From: Adiantum capillus-veneris
Taxonomy: Eukaryota; Streptophyta; Polypodiopsida; Polypodiales; Pteridaceae
DNA: 64,000 nt
Assembly: GCA_014529385.2 (NCBI GenBank)
Contig: CM043969.1
Coordinates: 14,348,446 to 14,412,445, forward strand
Reading direction: 5' to 3'
Numbering within the stretch: the stretch's first letter is position 1; every line of letters begins with the position of its first letter. The position numbers were made by a program, and so were the translations under genes. Below, one piece after another: positions 48,824-59,538 of this stretch. The notes below the pieces were generated by a model, which made no database searches, was not told where the DNA came from, and saw nothing but the letters and a program-made list of their open reading frames with translations.

Positions 48824-50168
48824 GACGGAGTTGCCATTACGACTCATATCCCAACATCTTAAGGTCCAAAAACCGCCAAGGTACACAAAGCCAAACCTGC
48901 ACATTGCATTAGTAATGGCCATGGGTCTTTCAAAGCAAAGAATGATTCCTTGTGACTTGGAAACTTACATACTTGAAAATCTAGTTGACACCAACCTCAA
49001 AAGCAGTGAAAAGAGCAGAACTTACATGAACGGAGGTCCAATGCTAACTAGAATTGCCTACCAACCACTTGGGATGATAGACTAGTTGCCACAAGCTGAG
49101 TCTCAGCTCAACCTCCTACATAAGTAAAAGCATGCAGTCAAACCATTGGTGGGGCCCTCAGTGGCTCAAGGGGCAAAGAAACTAAGAGGACAAACCTCTC
49201 AAAGAAAAAAATCTGATAGTGAAGAAGCACAGTCAAATAATAACCTTAGCGGGGAGATCAAACCAAAAAGCAGAGACACGCCTTCAAAATTTCAGACCTC
49301 AGATGATGAAGGAGATGACAAAGAGGAGAAAGAGTTTACTCTTCGTCGAGTGCATGTTAAACGCAACTCCGTAGAACAAATAGTTCACAAATCCCTATTT
49401 CTCAGACCTAAAGATCCATGGAAAAATCTCAATAAGAGAAGAACAACGAGATAAAGTAGCAGAGGAGAAGAAAAATCTAGGAGAAAATGCAGATGATGAG
49501 GGAGATGATGATCAATATAGACCATTGGAGCAACGAAAGGTAGAAAGACTTGAAAAGATAAAATAGTACAAGAGGAGGATATCCATGGCTAATGAGGAGC
49601 TTATGGGAACCATGCAGCAACGCATCCACAATGAGCTTAAGCAAAAAGCTACACAAAGAGCACAAGAGGAGTCCAAGAAGCAAAAAATTGATGATTTCAA
49701 ATCATTGAACGACTCCTCTCAATCTCAAAACAAGGACATGGGTGAAGAAGAACAACCAAGGGAGGAGACTGGTGTCGAACCTCTAGAAATTCACACGGAA
49801 ATTGCGCCACCCCTCTCCACCAAGCCAACCACCCCTCCTGCTTCTCAAGAATCCACTTACAAGGCAGGAAAGCAAAACACATAGCTAAAGCAATTGCCGC
49901 GGGTGCAACCCCTTACAAAAGATAAAGAAAAGGAAAACAAGGCGGAAGAACTGGAGAAAAAGGAGCAGAATTATCCTCCAAATTAAAAGCAATAACAAGA
50001 GAAGTCTAGGGAAGCGCCAAAGGTCGAAGATCTAGAACCTGGCACCTCCAATAGACCAAACACATCATAAATAAGACCAATGTCTCCTCGCACAAGGGCA
50101 ATTATCGAGGGTGGAGAACATCTCATCCAATCTTTTGACATTGATGAACACTTAGAGCATGTCAAGCT
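48824..50168 (+). pseudogene. Decayed accessory ORF region, second piece
   Basis: Open pieces reading HIALVMAMGLSKQRMIPCDL, then an acidic and basic hydrophilic stretch (DDEGDDKEEKEFTLRRVHV), then a helical Q/K/E-rich stretch (49585-49884) and a proline-rich end. The order of a globular domain followed by a charged low-complexity tail resembles the accessory ORFs of the element at 39377-47569. It is cut at 50169 by the copia insertion. Confidence 0.45.
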
Positions 50169-50173
50169 ACAAT

Positions 50174-50365
50174 TGTTGGGGTATAAAGCCCAATGTGGTC
50201 GCCCAGGTAAGTGGGCGGGCCGCCAGGTATGTACACATATTCTTTTGTAAAAATCTAATAACAACTCACTATGCTCTACACATTACAGTAGAGCGAGTTC
50301 ACCATATCGGCGTGCTCTTCTTCTCGCACTCTCTCTCGCGTCGCACTTTCGCTCGTACTCCTTCA
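50174..50365 (+). repeat. 5' LTR of the copia element
   Basis: TGTTGGGG to CTTCA. TATAAAG lies near its left end, a likely TATA box, and pyrimidine-rich CTCTCT text is near the right end. Confidence 0.95.
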
Positions 50366-50367
50366 AC

Positions 50368-50379
50368 TGGTATCAGAGC
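50368..50379 (+). other. Initiator-Met tRNA primer-binding site
   Basis: TGGTATCAGAGC, an exact match to the standard site, two bases after the LTR. Confidence 0.95.
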
Positions 50380-51463
50380 TCAGATCGAGGCTCGGGGCAG
50401 CACTGCAGGAGGCTAGAGTCACCAACTCAGATTGGAGTGAAATTCGACAGGCGAAGACACGGCCCCAAATCTCGTGGGAGCACCCGAAGGTCCTGGTGTT
50501 GTCAGAATTTCATTATGAGGTCATCTCGGCCACCGTTCGGCTTCGACAAAGGTCTGCGCAGGCCATTTTCGACTACGTGGTCTCAACGGGTGCAGATCCG
50601 ACTCTGCAAATTTGGGGTTTTCGGCCTACGACTGCATGTGCTGAGGATATCGACACTCCTAGAGTGTTGATTTGTGGCTATCTACACATCAAAGGACGGC
50701 TCACAGTTCTTGGAGGCGTGTCACATATGACACGGGCGCATCTACACACAGACTGTAGGCGACATCCACTAGTTCATCAGGTAGCTTGTGTTTGCTGCTT
50801 GATATTCCAGATTTCATCCTGACATTGCAGGTACTTCCACATGGGATGTATTGTCAGAGATGATGTATGTCTGTTGAGGGTTTGCTAGTTGTGAGTCACG
50901 CAGCAAACAACCGCCGCAACGGTTACAGCATACAGTGGGAAATTTGTGGATGTATGACTTTGTGGGAAGTCTATGTACTGTCAGATTTACTGCAGCCTTT
51001 GTTGAGGGTCGAGTGAGGTTTTATTGAGCTAGGGGATTCTCGAATGTTGAGATCCTTTTGGTGATACAGGTCTTGGAGCGATCCCTCGAGCACCCTTAGA
51101 TAGGCAGCTAGGATGTATTGACTATGAGTTAGACAGTTGGGATTGCATCTTTTCTTTACTGCCGTTGAGGCATTGTCGCAGTCTATGCTTACAGGACAGT
51201 GACAGGACAGTCAAAGACAGTACAGGTGCAGGACAGGTTTACCCACAACTTACAGTGTTAGAGAGGCAGTGGTTTTTTGAGCTGTTTTTTGGTCTGTTTT
51301 TAGTACACCAGAGCCATTATACAAAGGAGACTCTGCCAAAATTTCTGCAGAATGTGAAGCTTTCTTGGTTCATTTGACAGGTTGATATTGGTTCAGAGGT
51401 CAGTTTACATGGGAAACTCTGCCGAATTTTTCCCAGAAAAGTAAACTACTGTGAAGCGTAGCT
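50380..51463 (+). other. Leader of the copia element
   Basis: 1.1 kb between primer-binding site and gag. Short open stretches only, with no domain recognised. Several direct phrases recur (GACAGGACAGTCAAAGACAG near 51200). Its function is unknown; packaging signals are expected here in the family. Confidence 0.6.
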
Positions 51464-52780
51464 ATGGCTGGATCACAGGACACTGCTCTTTATAAGATCA
51501 AGAAGCTGGATGGAACCAATTTCCCATTGTGGAAGAAGCAGATTTGGCACGTGTTGGTACAAAAGAAGCAGATAAAACCTATAAATCTCAAGGGGATAAA
51601 ACCAGAAGATATGGACTAAGATGAATGGAACGAAATGGATGAATTGGCACTTTCTACCATTATGCTGACTTTGGCAAAAAGCGTTTACTTCAATGTAGCT
51701 GACGAGATGTCAGCTTATCAAGCATGGTTAAAGCTGAGTGATCTTTATGAGAAGCAGAGTGCAGCTTCACAGGTATACTGGCTTAAGAAGCTTGTTGACT
51801 TGAAGATGAAAGAAGTGACACCTATGTCCAATCATCTGAATGAATTCAACACAATCTATAGTCAGTTGTCAGCTCAAGGTGTCAAGTTTGATGAACCTGT
51901 TAGAGCTATGTTCCTGTTGATCACATTGCCGAAAAGTTGGGACACTTTTCGCACAGCTTTGAGTAATTCTGCACCTCCAGATGGTTTGAACATAGCAGGT
52001 GTAGAAGGAAGTCTGCTTACTGAAGAAACCAATAGAAAGACAATGGACAAAGGCAAAGGAACAGCCTTAGTTGTCAGGGGAAGGACCAAAGAAAAGTACA
52101 AAGGTGGAAAGAGGAATCAGTCTCGTAGCAAGTCCCGCAGTGCTAAAGGCAAGAGTGACATAGAATGCTACCATTGTGGCAAGAAGGGTCACATGAAAAG
52201 AGACTGCAGAGAATGGAAAGCAGAAAAAGGCAAAGAGAAAGCTGAAGACCATGGTGAGAAGAACAAGTCCTCATTGAAGATTCAAGAAATAAATGTGACA
52301 AACACTGTTGCAGAGGATGCCAGTCTAGTGTCAGGAGACATCTACTTCTTGAAGAATACAATGGACTCAGCTCTTCTTACAGCATCTGATGGAAATGCAC
52401 TGAGTGACTGGATTATAGACTCAGGGGCATCACTTCATGTGTCTCCAAACAAGGAGTGGTTTACCTCTTATGTGACCACTAAAGATCATGTTCGGCTAGG
52501 CAATGGGCAGACATGTGAGATCTTAGGTGTTGGAGATGTTCAATTGAAGTTTCATAATGGCTCTTCTTTCACGCTGAAGAATGTGAGACATGTTCCCGCA
52601 ATTACAAAGAGCTTGATCAGCACATGTTTACTTGATGATGCTCGCTACGTCACCACTTTTGGACAGAACATGAGGAAGATATCCAAGGGTTCTATGACAG
52701 TAGCACATGGAGTAAAGTCTGGAGGACTTTACATGATTTATGTATCAAATGTCTCTAAAAATGTAATCAATGTAACCTAG
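51464..52780 (+). CDS. copia gag and protease
   Basis: Gag begins at the ATG of MAGSQDTALYKIKKLDG. The family's KLDGTNFPLWKKQI start is followed by the helical UBN2-type Gag text (YQAWLKLSDLYEKQSAASQV; LNEFNTIYSQLSAQGVKFDE). A zinc knuckle (CYHCGKKGHMKRDC) lies near 52165-52205. The protease catalytic motif (WIIDSGASLHVS) is near 52410, with the C-terminal ILGVGDVQLKF. Counted among the breaks of the element as a whole. Confidence 0.88.
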
Positions 52781-53800
52781 CAGCCGAACGTTTCTTTGTG
52801 GCATTGCCGGTTAAGACATATGTCCACGAAGGGAATGGAAATCTTGTCTCGTTCTGGTTATTTGCCTAGCTTTTCATTTAATGATTTTGAATTCTGTGAA
52901 CATTGTCTGTATGGTAAGCAAACACAGCAGCCACATAAGCATAGAAGCAGTAGAAGAGATACACAGTTGGCACTTGTTCATAGTGATTTGTGTGGACCTA
53001 TGCCTAACCTATCTCTAGGGGGAGCTTCTTACTTTATGACATTTATAGATGAGTACTCGAGGAAAGTATGGGTTTACTTTCTCAAGAACAAGGATGAAGC
53101 ATTTAGTGTTTTCAAAACGTTTGTGACACTTGTGGAGAATCAGAGTGGCAAGAAGCTTAAATGCTTACGCACTGACAATGGTGGAGAGTATGTTTCAAAG
53201 GCCTTTCAGGACTTTTGTGAGTCAAAAGGTATAAAACGTGAACTTACTGCTCCTTACAATCCTCCTGAAAATGGTGTTGTTGAGAGGATGAATATGACCA
53301 TACAAGAGAAGGCCAGAAGTATGTTGTCTAATGCACAGTTGCCAAATGGGTTTTGGGTTGAAGCTGTATCAATAGCTGTTTATCTTGTAAATAGATCTCC
53401 TAGCAAGGTTTTGCAGAAGGATTGAGTGCCAGAGATGGTATGGTCAGGCAAAATTCCCTCATACAATCATCTCAGAGTCTTTGGCTGTGAGGCATATACT
53501 CACGTTCCAAAGGAATTTAGGAACAAACTTGAGCCAAAGAGTAGAAAGTGCATCTTTCTAGGCTATGGTAATTCTGGTGAGATGGGGTACAGACTTTGGG
53601 ATCCCGAATCCAGAAAGGTTGTCCGTAGCAATGATGTTCACTTCAATGAATCCAAATATCATTCTAAACCAGAGAGGGTTGAGGAGATTAGAAGAGTTGT
53701 CTTCCAAGAAGATGGAACTGCACGTGCAAGACAAAATGTCAGGGCTCAAGAGGAGCAAGGGCAGGATAGAGTGGAACCACAGGTTGTGGCTGAGCCTGAG
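52781..53800 (+). CDS. copia integrase
   Basis: Pre-integrase zinc finger (LWHCRLRHMSTKGMEIL in the adjoining text, FCEHCLYGKQ), then the core: LVHSDLCGPMP, FIDEYSRKVWVYF, RTDNGGEYVSKAFQDFCESK, YNPPENGVVERMN, WVEAVSIAVYLVNRSPS, then the C-terminal VFGCEAYTHVPKEFRNKLEP and FLGYGNSGEMGYRLWDP. Catalytic D, D and E are at the expected places. It is followed by a low-complexity linker with a duplication. Confidence 0.88.
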
Positions 53801-53908
53801 CCACCTATTGTGCGTAGATCTGGACGTATTGTGGAAGGGCAGGATAGAGTGGAACCACAGGTTGTGGCTGAGCCTGAGCCACCTATTGTGCGTAGATCTG
53901 GACGTATC
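53761..53908 (+). repeat. 78-bp in-frame tandem duplication in copia
   Basis: Unit GGGCAGGATAGAGTGGAACC and on, with starts at 53761 and 53839. It encodes 26 residues twice (GQDRVEPQVVAEPEPPIVRR and on). The shared part is identical, so the duplication is recent. It lies in the linker between integrase and reverse transcriptase. Confidence 0.95.
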
Positions 53909-53929
53909 ACGCGACCTCCTGATAGGTTT

Positions 53930-55420
53930 GTTCCATCTATGAACTATGTCATGTTTACTGATTGCAATGAGCCTTCATGTTACAAGCAAGCAGTGCAAAT
54001 GAAGGACTCCGGGAATTGGCAATTGGCCATGCAGTCAGAGATGAAAGCTCTGCATAAAAACCACACATGGAATCTAGTTAAATTACCACGGGGCAAAAAG
54101 GCTCTACCCTGTAAATGGGTTTACAGGTATAAGATCACTGCTCATGATAGTCAGCCAAAGTACAAAGCAAGGCTTGTTGCCAAGGGCTTTAAGCAAGAAC
54201 AAGGCATTGACTTTGAGGAAGTCTTCTCTCCAGTGGTCAAGATGATTGCATTTAGATGCTTTCTTGCATTGGTTGCCATATTAGATTTGGTGTTGCACCA
54301 AATGGATGTCAAGACAGCGTTCTTGCATGGTGATTTAGATGTGGAAATTTACATGCATCAGCCATAAGGGTTTGTTGAGAAAGGCAAGGAAGATTGGGTA
54401 TGCTAGTTGTTAAAGAGTCTTTATGGCTTAAAACAATCACCGAGGGCATGGTACCATAAATTCCACAAGTTTATGCTTTCTCAAGGCTACAAACGTAGTG
54501 AGTTCGATCACTGTCTATATACAAAGAAGGCTAAGGATGGCAGTTGGCTGATCCTTATTTTGTATGTGGATGACATGTTGATTGCTGGCAAGCACTTGGA
54601 AGAAATTTCAGCTTTGAAGTCAAAGATGGCAAAATCGTTTGACATGAAAGACATGGGTGAGGCAAGTCATATACTTGGTATGCACATTGAGAGAGACAGA
54701 TCAAAGAAGTTGATTTGGTTATCTCAAACAGAGTATATTGACAAGGTTTAGCAAAGTTTCAATATGGAGAAGGGAAAGGCATTGAGTGTTCCATTGCCAC
54801 CATATGTGAAACTTAGCAAACAAGATTTTCCTGTGTCTGAGGAAGAAAAGGCTGAAATGGATAAGATTCCATATGCGTCTGCAGTGGGTAGTTTGATGTA
54901 TGCAATGATTGCTACTCGCCCAGACATTGCATTTGCAGTGGGAGTAGTAAGTCGATACATGTCAAACCCAGGCAAGAAACATTGGGAGGCAGTGAAAGGA
55001 ATATTGAGATACCTGAAAGCTACAAAGAGTATGCGTATATGCTATGGGAGTCAGGAGCTAAGTGTAAAGGGTTTTACAGACTCAGATTATGCAGGTGACT
55101 TAGACAACCGAAGGTCTACGTCAGGGTATGTCTTTACATTGGCTGGTGGAGCAGTATCATGGCGTTCTAGATTACAAGATTGTGTTACTCGGTCTACTAC
55201 AGAGGCTGAATATGTTGCAGCATCAGAGGTATGCAAAGAATCAATTTGGCTTAATCGACTAGTAACAGATTTGGGAATCAAAGAAGAGATGCCTGTGTTA
55301 TATTGTGATAGTCAAAGTGCTATACAATTGGCTCGCAATCCAGTTTATCACTCAAAGACAAAGCATGTGGATGTGAAGTATCATTTCATCAGGGAAATGC
55401 TCGAGGATAAGCAACTTTAG
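53930..55420 (+). CDS. copia reverse transcriptase and RNase H
   Basis: Reverse transcriptase: NWQLAMQSEMKALHKNHTWN, KWVYRYKITAHD, ARLVAKGFKQEQGIDFEEVF, MDVKTAFLHGDL, then LYGLKQSPRAWYHKF and the catalytic ILYVDDMLIAG. RNase H: SLMYAMIATRPDIAFAVGVV, GFTDSDYAGDLDNRRSTSGY, STTEAEYVAASEVCKE, YCDSQSAIQLARNPVYHSKT, KHVDVKYHFIREML. All family blocks are in order. Counted among the breaks of the element as a whole. Confidence 0.88.
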
Positions 55421-55611
55421 CTTGTCAAAGTTCACACCACAGAAAATCCTGCTGATCTACTTACAAAAGGACTTCCCTCAGAGAGCTTTGCGCATTTTCG
55501 CAAGCAGTTAGGTGTAGGGTAGTACATCACCTCTCTACATCTCTTGTATATTAGCTTGTATAGTAGCTTCTCTCACACTTAAAGTACCACATTGGACATT
55601 AAGTGGGAGGT

Positions 55612-55803
55612 TGTTGGGGTATAAAGCCCAATGTGGTCGCCCACGTAAGTGGGCGGGCCGCCAGGTATGTACACATATTCTTTTGTAAAAACCTAATAAG
55701 AACTCACTATGCTCTACACATTACAGTAGAGCGAGTTCACCATATCGGCGTACTCTTCTTCTCGCACTCTCTCTCGCGTCGCACTTCCGCTCGTACTCCT
55801 TCA
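55612..55803 (+). repeat. 3' LTR of the copia element
   Basis: 192 bases, same ends as the 5' LTR, five substitutions apart. Confidence 0.95.
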
Positions 55804-55808
55804 ACAAT

Positions 55809-55952
55809 TCCAATGTCAAAAGGCTATTAATAACCTCTGACAATTGGATTTGGAAGTACCCAAGTTGGCAAAGCAAGCTCCCTCTCTCATGAGAGCTCAA
55901 GAGGTGACCATCACGCCCAAGCACTTGGCTATGGATGAAAATCCAAGCAAGT
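55809..55952 (+). pseudogene. Decayed accessory ORF region, last piece
   Basis: Short coding-like text resuming after the copia target duplication (LDLEVPKLAKQAPSLMRAQE; HLAMDENPSK then stop). It appears to be the end of the ORF region interrupted by the two insertions. Confidence 0.35.
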
Positions 55953-56292
55953 AAAAAAATTTTCTTCATCATCTTCTACTACTCTATTATGCTAAGCAAG
56001 TGAACTAGGGATGAACTCGGGGCACCATTTTTGCCCCGAGTTCACCCCCTAGATCACCCCTAATTTATCGAGTCGACGGACGAATGAGATTGCATTGCGA
56101 TTTCCACATTGCGATTCCCACCATAGATCCTCTCTGGTTGGAGCCGTACCATATAGTGACGAGGCTCCCCCCCCCCCCCCCCCCCAAAACAAAAAAAAAA
56201 AAAATAAAAAAAATCCAAATGCCTCCAAAAAAACAAAAGAGAACACACACTCACACACAAGCAAAATAAGGTAAAGATTTACGGTGGCCTAC

Positions 56293-56345
<53 letters not shown>

Positions 56346-57640
56346 ACCTCGACTCCAACGAAGTGAGAGAGTAGGGGGGGCACTCCCATGTGCACACATT
56401 AAAATCCAAAAACGTTCAAATGCCACATGGAGAACATCCAACAATTCAATTCAATGGTAAATGAATTGCACCAAAAATCTTCGCTTTTCCTTATGCCCTT
56501 ATGTATGAGTGTTATATTAATTGACCTCATGAAAACATAAAGCATATAAAATATTAGTAAGAGTTTATGAATTGATCTAATTCTTGTATAAATATATCAA
56601 TAAAACAAATTACACAATAATATGATGCATGCTATTAAATGAAATAAATACATGATATTTTTAGGATAGAAATGAATATTGAAAATGTTTAAACTTAATC
56701 CTTAATAATAATATATGCACTAAAGTAACAAGGTGACATTTACGTATCAAAACAAAAAGTTAGAAAAAAAAATCTTAGCTGTGAAAATTTTTAAAAGCTA
56801 ATCCCTAATAAGGTGACATTTGCATATCAAAACCAAAAGTCGAAAAAAAATTCTTAGTGGTGAAAAAATTCTTTCATGTAAGGATAATTTATAAATTTTT
56901 AGCTAGAAATTGTCTGTAAATGAAAAAAAAATTACAAGAAAAAAAGTATGTTCTAAATCAAAAAGTTGACAAGAAAGTAAATAGATCCTTAAATGAAGAG
57001 ACCATAACCATTTATAAACTAAAGAAAGTTTTTTAAAAAATCAAGTGAGCATTAAATAAAGGGATCAAATTACAATGATGAAAAGAGACACTTACATTAT
57101 AAAAAAATATATATAACCTTTATAAAACTTATAAACTAAACAAAGATTTAAAAAATAAAAAAATCAAATAAGCATTAAATAAAGGGACCAAATTATAACG
57201 ATAGAAAGATCCATTTACATTATAAAAAAAAAATATTTAAACAAAGAAATCAATTGAACATTAAAAGAAGGGATCAAGTTGAAATGATGAAAAGATCCAT
57301 ATACATTATTAAACAAGCTCACCTGACATGTATCATCAACCCATGATTCTTAATCGACTGTTTAAAAAGTGCATCAATTATCCACCCACTCTCCTGTGGC
57401 CTTTTGAAGGCCAAAATTACAAAGAAAAGGAAAACGTTTAAACTGTTACCAACGTTAGGATCTGATGAAGACGATGCTATAGAGCTAAAATGTGTGAAGA
57501 AAGGAAGGCATAGCTGAAAGGCCACACATACGCACACACAAAGTGAGGAGAACGCAAAGTATAGCTTAAGCTTTAGCCACACTAGTTTTTATAATGTATG
57601 AGCGAAACCATACATAGCACACGCTCGTCCACCCTCTCGC
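55953..57640. other. Intergenic, AT-rich, with tandem repeats; upstream of GAD
   Basis: Contains 19 C then an A-rich run (56167-56220), (GA)n at 56296-56342, and strongly AT-rich DNA at 56400-57320. Within it, GGTGACATTT units repeat at about 56731 and 56812, and a unit with GCATTAAATAAAGGGA-like text occurs three times (about 57033, 57161 and 57246; period 85-128). No gene seen. The right end holds the presumed GAD promoter, with TTTTTATAATG near 57583 as a weak TATA candidate. Confidence 0.65.

Positions 57641-57668
<28 letters not shown>
57641..57668 (+). promoter_or_regulatory. GA repeat just upstream of the GAD start codon
   Basis: CTCTCGCGAGAG followed by (GA)n ends seven bases before the ATG, so it is probably in the 5' untranslated region. 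GA tracts are bound by plant BBR/BPC proteins; a role here is inference. Confidence 0.5.
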
Positions 57669-57673
<5 letters not shown>

Positions 57674-57674
57674 A

Positions 57675-59491
57675 ATGCTTACTTATGTGAATGACAGTCT
57701 GAGCAGCACCGTCGAGCCCATCTTTGGCTCCAGATACATGCAGTCATCTCTACCCAGGTTTGTCTTCATGGCTTACGTTTCTTACTTTTCTGCAAAAGTT
57801 TTAGCTTCAGAAGAGCTTACTAGTCACTAGAAAAGCAAAAAAAGCAGCATGTTTAGCTGCACGTAGGGAATGGGAAGCTTTTATTAGATCAAACAGTCTC
57901 TTGCTGTTTTGTCTCTGCTCTGTTATTGGTACCATGTGTGTATTTGAACTGAAGAAAGGTGTTATGAACACAAAATCGAAGTCATGGACTTTGGGTTGGT
58001 ACGTTTCAACTAAAACTAAGCTGAGAGTAGAAGGGAGGAGCATCTACTGATACTAGCTCTACAATCATAAGGCTATGGGGATGTTGTCAGTAGTTAATGT
58101 CGTGTATGATGGAGCTGATGGTTATATTGTCTTGTGGATGATCGCCATGAGCCCAAATCTTGCTCTTTCTGTGAAATGTCAACTTGGACTTTTCTTAGAT
58201 TCATGCAGGTATACCATGCATGCCGGAAGAGGATTGCTTTGCTAGATGATCTCTGCTCTCACGAAGATGTTCTTGGTATCAGCGCCCAATGCATGCACAG
58301 AATTCTTGATTTCTGACAATGATTTTATGCGTAAAAATGATCTACACATGCTGACAATGTTGTGTTACCGTGGAAGTGAATTCACTGATTGGATGGGTAG
58401 TCTTTGTTAAATGGTAGCAGATGGTTGCACATGGTATGTAAGAAAGGGGTGTGGCAGCTGCGATAGGGGTCGACACCCATCTGCCCTTCTTAATGATTTC
58501 TTCCGTGTACGAAGGTCAACATTTTCATGGACTGTCATTATAAACTGCCCTTCTATGGAATGGGGAGTAAAATTGGGTACTGTTGATGGAAGGGGAGTAC
58601 ATTAAGAGTCCCATTTAATTTAGAAAACATGGACGTGCTATAGCATTGAAAATGGGAAATTAGTACTTAAAACAAAGTTGATTTGAACCTTCATCTATAT
58701 CCAGGATTCTAGTGGAGAATGTTGTGACCTATACCAAACACATTGCCTTCTTGCATTCTTAATCAAATGTGTTGCCAAGTTACAAAATTTGGTTTGTAAT
58801 TTGGTGATCTTTCACTATTAGAGGGGAAAAATGAAAATCTTTTGAAAGAAAGGGGAGCCCTTCAAACCACCACAAGTTATGTCATATGGTACATCAAATT
58901 AGGTGTGCTTTGATTGTCCTTGAATAATTTTGTCGGAAACCATTGCCTATGCCACTCGAGGCATCACAACCAATCTATGCCACTTGCACTTCTTTGTTCC
59001 TGTTTTTGAATTTTTCTCTGTTTCGTTTTGTTACTCTCTCTGGTTTGCATCTGACATTGTGATTTTCTCTAAATCAGGTTTACCTTGCCTGAGAGAGAGA
59101 TGTCCAAAGACACAGCTTATCAAATTGTGCATGATGAGCTGCTGTTTGATGGAAATCCAAGGTTAAATTTGGCATCTTTTGTGACTACCTGGATGGAACC
59201 TGAGTGCGAGAAGCTCATTATGGAGTCTTTGAACAAAAATTATATCGATTTTGATGAATATCCAGCCACCGTCGACCTGCAGGTTTGAAGAGAATACTTG
59301 TTATCTTTGCACATCATGTGGCTAGCATAAAATTAGCTAAATTCTAATGAACGTAGTTTTTCTTGTTTCTTTCACCTCTTGTTTTTCTTCATTTCATTCA
59401 CGAGTTTTTTATTCTAGAAAACGGAAAACTCTTTTGATTAGCTTACGATGGAACGTGATCCTTTTGTTTTTGTTTATTTCGTTCAAGGGGT

Positions 59492-59538
<47 letters not shown>

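Larger units (their letters stand above)
50174..55803 (+). mobile_element. Ty1/copia retrotransposon, nearly complete
   Basis: Two LTRs of exactly 192 bases with 5 differences (2.6%), a perfect ACAAT target duplication (50169-50173 and 55804-55808), an initiator-Met primer-binding site and a purine tract (AAGTGGGAGG) before the 3' LTR. The interior of 5.2 kb has a 1.1-kb leader and the copia order gag, protease, integrase, reverse transcriptase, RNase H. The coding region is nearly whole with roughly half a dozen breaks. It is younger than the ORF region it interrupts. Confidence 0.95.

Noticed and set aside
50380-51463. Copia leader as captured host sequence
   Set aside because: I found no exon-like or gene-like text in it. 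A leader of this length is possible for the family.
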